Positions 1-8,451 of a DNA stretch of 64,000 nucleotides are shown piece by piece (the first letter of the stretch is position 1; each line of letters begins with the position of its first letter). Made by a program: the position numbers and the translations under genes. The notes under the pieces are model-generated. The model was not told where the DNA came from and did not search any database. It saw only the letters and a program-made list of their open reading frames with translations. This DNA comes from Sphingomonas sp. C3-2 (GTDB lineage: Bacteria; Pseudomonadota; Alphaproteobacteria; Sphingomonadales; Sphingomonadaceae): positions 1,992,001-2,056,000 of the forward strand of contig NZ_CP130322.1 in the NCBI RefSeq assembly GCF_033025475.1, given 5' to 3'.

Positions 1-991
1 TCGCCGCTTGGACGCCCGCCGCCGTCGCGATCGACAGGCCCATCGCCATATAGCCGACCTGCGCGATGATGTGGAAGGCGAAGAGGCGGCGCAGATCGGT
101 CTGCGCGAGCGCGCCCGCGACGCAGATGAGCATGGTGCAGCACGCCATGACCGCGATGATTTCGGAAAAGCCCGGCAGCATGCGAACGCCGAAGAGCGAG
201 ATCAGCACGCGCAGCGCCGCGTAGAAGCCCGCCTTGGTGAGCAGCCCGGCGAACACCGCCGAGGCTGCGACCGGCGCGGTGTGGTAGGACGCAGGCAGCC
301 AGAAGAAGAAGGGGAAGAGCCCTGCCTTCAGCATGAAGCCGGCAAGCATCAGCACGCCGCCGGTGACGAGCGACAGCGACGGATCCGTCGTCCGCGTCCG
401 CGCGGCGAGATCGGCGAGGTCGAGCGTGCCGGCTTCGGCGACGACAAAGGCGATGCCGATAAGGATGAAGGTGGCGCCGAGCATGCTGATCGCGGCGTAG
501 CGGATCGCCCCGTCGATCTGCGCCTTGCGCCGATCGAGCGTGATGAGCCCGAGCGCGGTGAGCAGCATCAGTTCGAACCAGACATAGAGGTTGAACAGAT
601 CGCCGGTCAGAAACGCGCCGTTGACTGCGGCGAGCAGCCCGAGGAACAGCGCGTCGAAGCCCGCACGGCGGCGGCGCGCCGCCACCTCGGCGCGGGCATA
701 GATTGCCCCGGCGACGCCAATGAGCGCGGTGACGAGCGAGAGCGGCGCGGCGAGCGCATCGCCCACAAAGCTGATACCGAAGGGGCGCGGCCATCCGCCA
801 AAGGTCATCACCACCGCGCCCTCGCGCTGGACGGTGACGAAGAGCAGGAGCGAGGCAAGCGCCATGAGCCCGACACTGGCTTCCATCGCCAGCCGCTGCG
901 CGCGCGGACGCCCATAGAGCATCGCGGTGAGCGCGGCGCCCAGCAGCGGGACGAGCACGGGGGCGATAAGCAGAAGGCCGGTCAGATTCAT
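1..991 (-). CDS. mrpD: Na+/H+ antiporter subunit MrpD (3'-truncated by window edge)
   Basis: Proton-translocating NuoM/NuoN-like membrane subunit of the Mrp (Mnh/Pha) multi-subunit Na+/H+ antiporter. The reverse complement from the ATG at 991 opens MNLTGLLLIAPVLVPLLG and stays hydrophobic for 330 codons before the window ends; the family is usually about 500 residues. Visible family features are a glutamate at about residue 140 in a LYVWFELM helix and an FFWLPASYHTAP loop. The start overlaps the mrpC stop as ATGA, so the two are translationally coupled. The remaining Mrp subunits (E, F, G) would lie beyond the left edge. Assignment rests on family resemblance and on the A-B-C-D gene order. 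Confidence 0.9.
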   Translation of the reverse strand, partial: MNLTGLLLIAPVLVPLLGAALTAMLYGRPRAQRLAMEASVGLMALASLLLFVTVQREGAVVMTFGGWPRPFGISFVGDALAAPLSLVTALIGVAGAIYARAEVAARRRRAGFDALFLGLLAAVNGAFLTGDLFNLYVWFELMLLTALGLITLDRRKAQIDGAIRYAAISMLGATFILIGIAFVVAEAGTLDLADLAARTRTTDPSLSLVTGGVLMLAGFMLKAGLFPFFFWLPASYHTAPVAASAVFAGLLTKAGFYAALRVLISLFGVRMLPGFSEIIAVMACCTMLICVAGALAQTDLRRLFAFHIIAQVGYMAMGLSIATAAGVQAA

Positions 992-1368
992 CCCGCGCGC
1001 TTCCCCGGTTCGTCGGGATTGCCCAGTTCGGCGGCGCTGCGCATCTGCGAGGCATCGAGCGTGCGTTCGCCGCGCCAGGCGCGCAAGCTGAGCGTGGCGA
1101 GGACGAGCGTGAGCGCAAAGCCGATGACGATCGCGGTGAGCACCAGTGCCTGCGGCAGCGGGTCGGCGCTGGCCCCCAGCGTCTTTGCGCCTTCGTCGAT
1201 CAGCGGCGGCGCCGCGCTTTTGATCCGCCCGGCCTGGAAGATGATGATGTTGGTCGCGGTGGTGAGCAGCGACAGCCCGAGCAGCAGTCGCACCAGATGG
1301 CGCGACAGGATCATGTAGATCGCGCAGCCGAACAGGATCGAGGCCATGAGCGCATAGACGATGTTCAC
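988..1368 (-). CDS. mrpC: Na+/H+ antiporter subunit MrpC (NuoK-like)
   Basis: Small NuoK-like integral membrane subunit of the Mrp antiporter, 126 residues, close to the family norm. Three hydrophobic segments are visible (about residues 3-20, 27-46 and 72-96), followed by a short charged cytoplasmic tail. Its ATG overlaps the stop of mrpAB by four bases, and its own stop overlaps the mrpD start in the same way, so A/B, C and D form one tight operon. In Mrp complexes this subunit sits between the large MrpA and MrpD antiporter subunits. Confidence 0.93.
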   Translation of the reverse strand: MNIVYALMASILFGCAIYMILSRHLVRLLLGLSLLTTATNIIIFQAGRIKSAAPPLIDEGAKTLGASADPLPQALVLTAIVIGFALTLVLATLSLRAWRGERTLDASQMRSAAELGNPDEPGKRAG

Positions 1369-4109
1369 CGTTCGGCCCCCCTTTGCAGCCCGAAGAGGAA
1401 GGAGAGGACCGCGCCGAGCACGACGACATAGACGCCGAGATCGAAGACCATCGTGGTGCTCGTCTTGAGCACGAGGCCGCCGAGCGACAATTCGTACCAG
1501 GGCTGGACGAGATAGGCGCCGCGTTCAAAAAATCCCGGAAGTCCGGCGAGGAGCACCAGCAGCATTCCCGCGCCGATCACGGAAAGCGGATGGAAATGGA
1601 GCGCGATACGGGCACGGTCGATCCCATGCGCAAGCGCGATCATCGCAAAGGCGAGCGCGGCGACGAGCCCGCCGATAAAGCCGCCGCCCGGTTCGTTATG
1701 GCCGCGCAGCATGATCCACACCGACAGCGCGAGCAGCACCCAGAAGAACAGCCATGCCGTCTTTACCAGGATGAAGGCGGGCTGGCGCCGCGCGCGCGGG
1801 CTGCTCAGCGGTTCGTACAGGCGCGGGCCGAGCAGCGACCAGGCAAGGATCGCCGACATGCCGATCACCATGGTTTCGCCCAGCGTGTCGAACGCGCGGA
1901 AATCGACGAGGATGACGTTGACGACATTGCGCCCCTTGGCCGCGACATAGCTTTCGGCGCCGAAAAAGGCGGAAACCGCGCCGTCATTGCCGCCCGCCGC
2001 CATGTCGAGCAGCGCAACCAACATGATGAGCCCGGCGACGACCGAGAGGATGATGTCGAGCCTGCGCTCGCGGTAGCGGCGCGTGGGCGGAATGCCGAGC
2101 GGGATGGCGAGGAGCAGCGCGGTGAGCATCACCACGATGAGCGCCTCAACCGAGAATTGGGTGAGCGCCAGATCGGGCGCGCCGTTGAGCAGGAAGCCGA
2201 TCGCCACCGAAAAACCGGTGAGCCCGACCGCGATCATCGCCGAGACGAGCCCGCGCATCCAGGCGGCGGCGAGCGCCCCGACCACGCCGATCGCCGCGAT
2301 GAGGAACGCCCCCCATTCGATGGGTGTCGGCTGGGGCAGGCGCGGCGCGATTCCGGCGGCGAGCCAGGCGGTGGGCAGGAGCAGCGCGGTGGCCGCGATG
2401 ACGACGAGCAGATGGCGCCGCAGATCGCCGTGCTGAATCGTGCGCGTGAGCGCGCGCGCGCCGCGAAACACCGTGAGGATCGCGCGTTCGTAGAATTGTT
2501 CGACCCCGGCGCGTTCGAACCAGTTGCTGCCGCGCAGCCGCAAATGGATGCGTTTCCAGTTGAGCGCGATCAGCCCGCCGATCGTGACGACGACCAGACT
2601 GAGCAGCAGCATCGGCGTCAATCCGTGCCACAGCGAGACATTCACCTCGACCGCGCGGCCATAAACCTCGACTGCGGCGGGGCGCAGCACATTGGCGGTC
2701 ACCCATTCGGGATCGAGGCTGAGGAACAGCCCGGCAAAGGCGAGCACGAGCGGGCCGAGCACCAGCCCCACGCTTTCGCCGTGGCGCAGTTCGCTGACCT
2801 TGCCGCGATTGAGGAAGAAGGGCCGCAGCGTGATGACCGAGGCAACCCCCACCATCACCGCGTTGACGAGCACGATAATCGCCATGGGGAGCAGTTCGGG
2901 CGTGCTTTCAAGCTGCGCCTGGAACAGGAATTCCTTGGAGATGAAGCCGAAAAAGGGCGGAAGCCCGGCCATCGACAGGCTGGCGAGCAATGTCGCGAGC
3001 GCGGTCAGCGGCAGATAGCGCACAAGCCCGCCCATCGACCTGAGCGTGCTGAGACCGGTGGCGTGCAGCACCGAGCCGGCGCAAAAGAAGAGCGCGGCCT
3101 TGTAGAGCGCATGGGCAAAGAGGAACCCGACCATCGCGACGCTCGACGCCGGGCCGGTGAGCCCGATCAGCGTGACGAGAATGCCGAGCGAGGCGATGGT
3201 GGAATAGGCGAGCGCGGTCTTGAAGTTTTCCGCGCGCAGCGCCTGCAGCGCGGCGATCAGCATCGAGAGCGCGCCCACCGCGATCAACGTCTGCCGCCCG
3301 CCGGGCACCGCGGCGATCAGCGGCTCGAACCGCGAGAGCAGATAGATGCCGAGCTTCACCATCGTCGCCGAATGGAGATAGGCCGAGGCGGGGGTGGGCG
3401 CCTGCATCGCGTTGGGCAGCCAGAAATGGAACGGGAACTGCGCCGATTTGGTGAAAGCGGCGATCATGATCCCGGCGAGGATCGGCACGACCATCGGGCT
3501 GGCGGCAAGTTCGGGGATGCGTTCCTTGATGTCGCCGAGCGAATAGGTGCCGAGCACCTGCCCGATCATCAGGATCGCGGCGAGCAGCGCCAGCCCGCCA
3601 AAGGCGGTGACATAGAGCGACATCAGCGCCGACCGCCGCGAGCGGACATTCTTGCCGTCGAACCCGATGAGGAGGAACGACAGGATGCTCGTCGCTTCCC
3701 AGAAGACGAGCATGACGATCAGATTGTCGGCCAGCACCGCGCCGAGCATCGCGGTCATGAACAGCAGGATGAGCGTGAAGAAACGGCCCCGGTCGGATGC
3801 CGATTTCTCGTTCATATAGGCGCCCGAATAGATGACGACGAGCGCACCGATGCCGGTGATCAGCAACGACATCATGAACGAGAAGCCGTCGAGCCGGAAG
3901 GTGAGGTAGATGCCGAGATGCGGCGCCCAGTTCAGCCCGTCCCCCAGCACCCAGCCGCGTTCCATGACGGGCGCGGCGGCAATCAGGGCGACGAACAGAC
4001 CGGCGGGGAGGAGTGCGAGGACCCAGCCCGCCCAGCGCCCCGCAAGGCGCGACACGGGGCTGGCAAGGCAGCTGCCGGTTAAGGCGATCAGGAGTATCCA
4101 GATCAGCAT
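1365..4109 (-). CDS. mrpAB: Fused Na+/H+ antiporter subunits MrpA-MrpB
   Basis: A 914-residue membrane protein combining the NuoL-like MrpA subunit with MrpB at its C-terminus, an arrangement known from Pha/Mrp systems of proteobacteria. The MrpA part (to about residue 750) shows the FWEATSILSFLLIGFD helix and the KSAQFPFHFWLPNAMQAPTP segment typical of proton-translocating NuoL homologues. The last about 140 residues carry the MnhB-type RGHNEPGGGFIGGL loop and a terminal STTMVFDLGVYVVV helix. It is the first gene of the operon; the start at 4109 begins directly with a membrane helix. Likely role is cytoplasmic pH and sodium homeostasis. No promoter is obvious in the 180 bases upstream. Confidence 0.95.
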   Translation of the reverse strand: MLIWILLIALTGSCLASPVSRLAGRWAGWVLALLPAGLFVALIAAAPVMERGWVLGDGLNWAPHLGIYLTFRLDGFSFMMSLLITGIGALVVIYSGAYMNEKSASDRGRFFTLILLFMTAMLGAVLADNLIVMLVFWEATSILSFLLIGFDGKNVRSRRSALMSLYVTAFGGLALLAAILMIGQVLGTYSLGDIKERIPELAASPMVVPILAGIMIAAFTKSAQFPFHFWLPNAMQAPTPASAYLHSATMVKLGIYLLSRFEPLIAAVPGGRQTLIAVGALSMLIAALQALRAENFKTALAYSTIASLGILVTLIGLTGPASSVAMVGFLFAHALYKAALFFCAGSVLHATGLSTLRSMGGLVRYLPLTALATLLASLSMAGLPPFFGFISKEFLFQAQLESTPELLPMAIIVLVNAVMVGVASVITLRPFFLNRGKVSELRHGESVGLVLGPLVLAFAGLFLSLDPEWVTANVLRPAAVEVYGRAVEVNVSLWHGLTPMLLLSLVVVTIGGLIALNWKRIHLRLRGSNWFERAGVEQFYERAILTVFRGARALTRTIQHGDLRRHLLVVIAATALLLPTAWLAAGIAPRLPQPTPIEWGAFLIAAIGVVGALAAAWMRGLVSAMIAVGLTGFSVAIGFLLNGAPDLALTQFSVEALIVVMLTALLLAIPLGIPPTRRYRERRLDIILSVVAGLIMLVALLDMAAGGNDGAVSAFFGAESYVAAKGRNVVNVILVDFRAFDTLGETMVIGMSAILAWSLLGPRLYEPLSSPRARRQPAFILVKTAWLFFWVLLALSVWIMLRGHNEPGGGFIGGLVAALAFAMIALAHGIDRARIALHFHPLSVIGAGMLLVLLAGLPGFFERGAYLVQPWYELSLGGLVLKTSTTMVFDLGVYVVVLGAVLSFLFGLQRGAER

Positions 4110-4291
4110 CGAACGAGTTCAGCACCTGCCTTTATTGGTGCCGAAATGCGGCAGGGTTCCTGCACCGCGCACCATCCGAAAGATGGCTATTCAATGCAGG
4201 GCAGATGCAGAATTGGCAACCGTTGATCCGGTTTTTCGCGGGAAAAGTTAACGCGGCCCCGGCGATTTAGTCTGCGCGCGCCAGCCGGACA

Positions 4292-4326
4292 CAAAAACGC
4301 CCCCGGAAACTGGTTTTTCCGGAGGC
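4292..4326 (-). terminator. Rho-independent terminator after the CoA-transferase gene
   Basis: An 11-bp stem (4299-4309 with 4316-4326, one mismatch) and a 6-base loop lie just past the stop of the leftward CoA-transferase gene. Read on the minus strand the stem is followed by GTTTTTGTG. It would isolate the catabolic left arm from the Mrp operon. Confidence 0.75.
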
Positions 4327-4347
4327 GGTTTTGCTTGGGGGCGAGGC

Positions 4348-5508
4348 TCAGGCGGCGAGATCGGCGATTTCGTCTTCGCTGAGGCCGAGATCGGCGAGGA
4401 TGGCGCGCGTGTCGGCACCCGGCTGGGGCAGGACCGACGCGGCCGCCGCGAGCTGGCCGTCGAACGCGATAGGCAGCGCGGGCAGGCGGGTTTCGCGGCC
4501 ATCGGCCAATGTGACGGGTTCGAGCGCGCCGGTGGCGGCGAGGTGCGGATCGTCGAACATGTCCTCGGGCTTGCCGATCGGCGCGAAGGGCAGGCCGGTG
4601 CCTTCGAGGCGCGCGATCACCTCGTCCCGCGTGAAGCCTGCAATCAGTTCGCGGATCTGCGGCAGGATCTGATCGCGCTTGAGCACGCGGTCGTTGTTCT
4701 TGCGCAAGCCTTCATCGGCCCAGAGCGCGTCGAGCCCGAAGAGCGCGCAGAATTTCTCCCACAGCCCGTCGGTGACGACGCCGATGAACACCGGATCGTC
4801 CCTGGTTTCGAACACGTCGTAGATCGCCCAGGCCGAAATGCGCGCGGGCATCGGGTTCGCCGCCTTCCCGGTGACGGCAAGCTGCGCCATGTGCTGGCCA
4901 ACGAGGAAGACCGTGGTTTCGAAGAGCGAGGCCTGGATGAGCTTGCCCTTGCCCGTGCGGTGGCGTTCCTCAAGCGCGGCGAGCACGCCGATCACGCCGA
5001 ACATGCCGCCCGTCACGTCGATGACGCTGGAGCCGGCGCGAAGCGGGCGTCCCGGCGGGCCGGTCATATAGGCGAGCCCGCCCATCATCTGCGCGACTTC
5101 GTCGAGCGCGGTGCGCTTTTCATAGGGGCCGGGGAGGAAGCCCTTGGCCGAGCAATAGATGAGGCGCGGATTGGCCTGCGACAGCGCGTCGTAGCCAAGG
5201 CCGAGCTTTTCGAGCGCGCCGGGGCGGAAATTTTCGATCAGGATATCGGCCTTGGCGGCGAGCTTCTGGGCGATGGCCAGCCCTTTTGCCGATTTCAGAT
5301 CGAGCGAGATGCTCTTCTTGTGGCGGTTGTACATCGGGAAATAGCCCGATCCCGAACCGAGCAGCGTGCGTGTCTTGTCGCCCTCGGCGGGTTCGACGCG
5401 GATCACTTCCGCGCCCAGCGCGGCGAGCATCGCGCCCGCCGCCGGGCCCATCACCATATGCGTGAATTCGACAACCTTGATGCCTGCAAGTGGTGCGGGC
5501 GTGTTCAT
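4348..5508 (-). CDS. CaiB/BaiF family (type III) CoA-transferase
   Basis: Type III acyl-CoA transferase that moves CoA between carboxylic acids through an aspartyl-CoA thioester. The 386-residue length fits the family. The N-terminal GIKVVEFTHMVMGPAAGAML block, an ENFRPGALEKLGLGY motif and the candidate catalytic Asp136 in KRTALDEVAQMMGG are visible. It is the last gene of the left arm, and its start overlaps the HMG-CoA-lyase-like stop by four bases (5505-5508). That pairing suggests it makes the CoA thioester that the lyase cleaves, for example a citramalyl-CoA or methylmalyl-CoA type substrate. The substrate itself is not readable from sequence; related enzymes act on succinyl, citramalyl, mesaconyl, itaconyl and carnitinyl groups. 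Confidence 0.85.
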   Translation of the reverse strand: MNTPAPLAGIKVVEFTHMVMGPAAGAMLAALGAEVIRVEPAEGDKTRTLLGSGSGYFPMYNRHKKSISLDLKSAKGLAIAQKLAAKADILIENFRPGALEKLGLGYDALSQANPRLIYCSAKGFLPGPYEKRTALDEVAQMMGGLAYMTGPPGRPLRAGSSVIDVTGGMFGVIGVLAALEERHRTGKGKLIQASLFETTVFLVGQHMAQLAVTGKAANPMPARISAWAIYDVFETRDDPVFIGVVTDGLWEKFCALFGLDALWADEGLRKNNDRVLKRDQILPQIRELIAGFTRDEVIARLEGTGLPFAPIGKPEDMFDDPHLAATGALEPVTLADGRETRLPALPIAFDGQLAAAASVLPQPGADTRAILADLGLSEDEIADLAA

Positions 5509-6434
5509 GCTGCAACCTTTCCGAAGCCGAGCGGCAGACCCGCATCGGGGGTGAAACCGTAAAGCGGCTCGCCGGGCAGCGCGTCCGCGATGATGCTGCG
5601 CACCTTGAGCAGCTTTTCGAGATCGATCCCGGTGTCGAAGCCCATCGCCTCGAGCATGAAGACCAGATCCTCGGTGACGATATTGCCCGACGCGCCGGGC
5701 GCGAACGGGCAGCCGCCCAGCCCGCCGAGCGAGGAATCGAGCGTGGTGATGCCTTCCTCAAGCCCGGCCAGCGCGTTGGCGAGGCCAAGGCCGCGGGTGT
5801 TGTGAAGGTGGAGCGTGTTGAGCCGATCGGCGCCGATATCCGCCTTGATCGCGCGGACCATGCGCTTCACCTGCGCGGGATTGGCGTAACCGGTGGTGTC
5901 CGACAGCCCGACCTCGCGCGCGCCCGCTTCGATCGCGGCCCCGGCGAGGCGGCGGACAGCGTCTTCGCTCACCGGCCCCTCGATCGTGCAGCCGAACGCG
6001 GTGGCGAGACCCACCTCGAAATGCGGGCGCGTGGCTTCGGGCTGCTGCGCGACGAGATCTGCGATCGCGCGGATTTCGGCGAGCATCGCGGCGTGATCCT
6101 TGCGGACATTCTTCAGGCTGTGCGTTTCGGACATCGAGAAGGGGATGGAGATTTTTTCCGCCCCAGCTGCGATCGCGCGTTCGGCGCCCTTCAGATTGGG
6201 GACGAGCGCGGCAACCGACAGCCCCTCAATCCCCCTGGCGAAGGCGATCAGTTCGGCGGTGTCCGCCATCTGGGGCAGCAGGCTGGGCGGCACGAAGCTG
6301 CCGACCTCGATTTCGGGCACGCCGGCGGCGGCTTCCGCGGCGATCCAGGCCTTTTTCGCTTCGAGCGGCATCACCCGGTCGATGCTCTGCAGGCCGTCGC
6401 GCGGGCCGACTTCGCTGATATGAATGCGCGTCAT
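5505..6434 (-). CDS. Hydroxymethylglutaryl-CoA lyase-like enzyme
   Basis: A 309-residue DRE-TIM metallolyase of the HMG-CoA lyase family, which cleaves a 3-hydroxyacyl-CoA diacid to acetyl- or propionyl-CoA plus an oxo acid. The PRDGLQ motif (metal Asp13), the LHLHNT metal histidines (209, 211) and the flexible-loop cysteine 242 in GGLGGCPFAPGASGN are all present. ATG 6434 is chosen because the protein begins with the canonical ISEVGPRDGLQ and overlaps the leuD-like stop as ATGA; an upstream in-frame extension reads through leuD in the wrong frame. The neighbours (CoA-transferase, LeuCD-type hydratase) argue for a citramalyl-CoA- or alkylmalyl-CoA-like substrate rather than leucine-derived HMG-CoA, but that is inference. 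Confidence 0.88.
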   Translation of the reverse strand: MTRIHISEVGPRDGLQSIDRVMPLEAKKAWIAAEAAAGVPEIEVGSFVPPSLLPQMADTAELIAFARGIEGLSVAALVPNLKGAERAIAAGAEKISIPFSMSETHSLKNVRKDHAAMLAEIRAIADLVAQQPEATRPHFEVGLATAFGCTIEGPVSEDAVRRLAGAAIEAGAREVGLSDTTGYANPAQVKRMVRAIKADIGADRLNTLHLHNTRGLGLANALAGLEEGITTLDSSLGGLGGCPFAPGASGNIVTEDLVFMLEAMGFDTGIDLEKLLKVRSIIADALPGEPLYGFTPDAGLPLGFGKVAA

Positions 6435-7048
6435 GGTTGAACGTCTCCGAGATAGATCCAGGGGCGCGCGGCTTTGTCGGCCTCCTGAAAGGCGGCGATT
6501 TCCGCCTGGTTCTTGAGGGTGAGATCGATCGCGTCGAGCCCTTCGTAGAGCATGGCCTTGGCCTCGGCGCCGATCTCGAACGACCACTCGGTGCCGCTGG
6601 CGAGCGTCACCGTCTGCGCCGCGAGATCGATCGTCACCGGCCCGCCATCCTGCGCGATGGCGGCAACGGCCGCCTCGGCGAGCACCAGCGGGACAATGCC
6701 GTTGCGCGTGCAGTTGCCCGCGAAGATCGGCGCGAAACTGGGCGCGATCACCGCGCGGATGCCATATTCGGCAAGCGCCCAGACCGCGTGTTCGCGGCTG
6801 GAGCCACAGCCGAAATTCGTGCCCCCCAGCAGAATTTCAGCCTGTGCGAATGCGGGCTGGTTGAGCACGAATTCGGGGTTGGGATCGCGTCCCCCCGGCG
6901 TCAGATAGCGCCAGGCGGAGAACAGCCCCTCGGCAAGGCCGGTCTTGCCCGTGCTCTTCATCTCGCGCGAGGGGATGATGGCGTCGGTATCGATATTGTC
7001 GCGGATTAGCGGCGCCGCGACCGAGGTGACAGTGGTGAAGGGGGTCAT
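6431..7048 (-). CDS. leuD: LeuD-type hydro-lyase small subunit (3-isopropylmalate dehydratase family)
   Basis: Small (swivelling-domain) subunit, 205 residues, of an aconitase-superfamily dehydratase. The family motif FGCGSSREHAVWAL and the preceding NIDTDAIIPSRE segment are clear. Start ATG 7048 overlaps the stop of the large subunit by four bases. In leucine synthesis LeuCD isomerises 2- to 3-isopropylmalate. Here there is no leuA or leuB beside it, while an HMG-CoA-lyase-like gene and a CoA-transferase follow, so a dedicated catabolic hydratase (citraconate, dimethylmaleate or maleate type) is at least as likely. The leuD symbol names the family, not a proven role. Confidence 0.85.
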   Translation of the reverse strand: MTPFTTVTSVAAPLIRDNIDTDAIIPSREMKSTGKTGLAEGLFSAWRYLTPGGRDPNPEFVLNQPAFAQAEILLGGTNFGCGSSREHAVWALAEYGIRAVIAPSFAPIFAGNCTRNGIVPLVLAEAAVAAIAQDGGPVTIDLAAQTVTLASGTEWSFEIGAEAKAMLYEGLDAIDLTLKNQAEIAAFQEADKAARPWIYLGDVQP

Positions 7049-8451
7049 GCCGCAATCTCCCGCGGATCGGCGATATGGCCCGCGATCGCGCTGGCGGCGA
7101 CGGTTTCGGGGCTGGCGATATGGGTGCGGATATTGGGGCCCTGACGCCCCTCGAAATTGCGGTTGGTGGACGAGATCACGCGCGATCCGGCGGGAAAGCT
7201 TTCGCCGCCCGCATAAAAGCACATCGAGCATCCGCTCATCCGCCATTCGAACCCGGCTGCGGTAAAGACCTGGTCGAGCCCCTCGGCCTCGGCGGCGCGG
7301 CGTACCGCCATCGATCCGGGGACGACGAGCGCCTTGACGCCGGGCGCGACATGGCGGCCCTTCAGCAGCGCGGCGGCACGGCGCAGATCGGACAGGCGGC
7401 CATTGGTGCAACTGCCGATAAAGGCGGCGTCGATGGGGATGCCGGCCAGCTTTTGCCCCGGTTCCACACCCATATAGGCGCGCGGGCGTTCGGGCGCGTC
7501 GGCGGGCACCTGCCCCGAAATGCCGGTGGCGTGTTCGGGCGAGGTGCCCCAGCTGACCATCGGTTCGATGGCGGCGGCGTCGATGGTGATGTCGGTGTCG
7601 AACGCGGCGTCCGCGTCGGAGGCGAGCGTCCGCCATTCGGCGATCGCGCGGTCGAGCACCGCCCCTCTGGGCGCGTAGCGGCGGCCGGCAATCCAGTCGA
7701 ACGTCTTCTGATCGGGCGCGATCATGCCCGTCATCGCGGCGAATTCGGTGGCCATGTTGCAGAGCGTCATGCGCCCTTCCATGTCGAGCGCGGTGACCGC
7801 ATCGCCCGTGAATTCGACGGCATAGCCCTTGCCGCCGCCGGCGCCGTGGCGCGCGATCAGCGTCAGGATCATGTCCTTGGGGGTAACGCCCGGTGCCAGC
7901 GTGCCGGTAAAGGCGACGCGCATCGTTTTCGGGCGGGTGAGGCGCAGCGTGCCCGTGGCCATCGCATGTTCGGCCTCGGACGAGCCGATGCCCCAGGCCA
8001 GCGCCCCAAAGGCGCCCTGCGTGCAGGTGTGGCTGTCGGGCGCGATCAGCGTGCAGCCGGGCAGCACGATCCCCAGTTCGGGCGAGACGACATGGACGAT
8101 CCCCTGATCGGGGTCGGTCACGTCGAACAGCGTGATTCCGGCTTCGGTCGCCGCCGCACGGGTTTCGGTGATGAACGCCTGCCCGCCGGGCATCAGCGTC
8201 TGATCCCCGCGCCCCGGGCGCGTGTCGACGATATGATCCATCACGCAAAAGACGCGCGCGGGATCGGCGACCGTCCGGTTGGCCGCCTTGAGACTGTTCA
8301 AGGCGGCGGCACCGGTGCGTTCATGCAGGAAGATCCGGTCGATGGCGATCAGTTCGGCGCCACCGGAGAGACCGGCAACGACGTGCCGGTCCCAGATTTT
8401 CCCGAACAGGGTGCGAGGATCAGGCAGCCTGATTCTCCATTTCCTTTTCAA
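7045..8451 (-). CDS. leuC: LeuC-type hydro-lyase large subunit (4Fe-4S)
   Basis: Large, Fe-S-carrying subunit of a LeuCD-type dehydratase, about 460-468 residues. The three cluster cysteines are in FIGSCTNGRLSD (Cys348) and GCSMCFYAG (Cys408, Cys411), and the substrate loop PDSHTCTQGAFGALAWGIG is well conserved. The start is uncertain. There is no ATG before the conserved RTLFGKIWDRHVV block. The longest frame begins at TTG 8451 inside the end of the upstream gene; CTG 8427, preceded by AGGAAATGGAG, is an alternative. Either way translation is coupled to the upstream gene. It forms a complex with the LeuD-like subunit next to it. Whether it serves leucine synthesis or the surrounding catabolic route is open; context favours catabolism. 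Confidence 0.85.
   Translation of the reverse strand: MKRKWRIRLPDPRTLFGKIWDRHVVAGLSGGAELIAIDRIFLHERTGAAALNSLKAANRTVADPARVFCVMDHIVDTRPGRGDQTLMPGGQAFITETRAAATEAGITLFDVTDPDQGIVHVVSPELGIVLPGCTLIAPDSHTCTQGAFGALAWGIGSSEAEHAMATGTLRLTRPKTMRVAFTGTLAPGVTPKDMILTLIARHGAGGGKGYAVEFTGDAVTALDMEGRMTLCNMATEFAAMTGMIAPDQKTFDWIAGRRYAPRGAVLDRAIAEWRTLASDADAAFDTDITIDAAAIEPMVSWGTSPEHATGISGQVPADAPERPRAYMGVEPGQKLAGIPIDAAFIGSCTNGRLSDLRRAAALLKGRHVAPGVKALVVPGSMAVRRAAEAEGLDQVFTAAGFEWRMSGCSMCFYAGGESFPAGSRVISSTNRNFEGRQGPNIRTHIASPETVAASAIAGHIADPREIAA

Noticed and set aside
8-1318. A 436-codon plus-strand frame over mrpD and mrpC
   Set aside because: Same low-complexity charged composition. The minus strand carries an unmistakable MrpD and MrpC with coupled starts.
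1383-4082. An 899-codon open frame on the plus strand antisense to mrpAB
   Set aside because: Product is extremely rich in Arg, Glu, His, Asp and Gln with no domain. It is the typical mirror frame of a GC-rich membrane-protein gene on the opposite strand.
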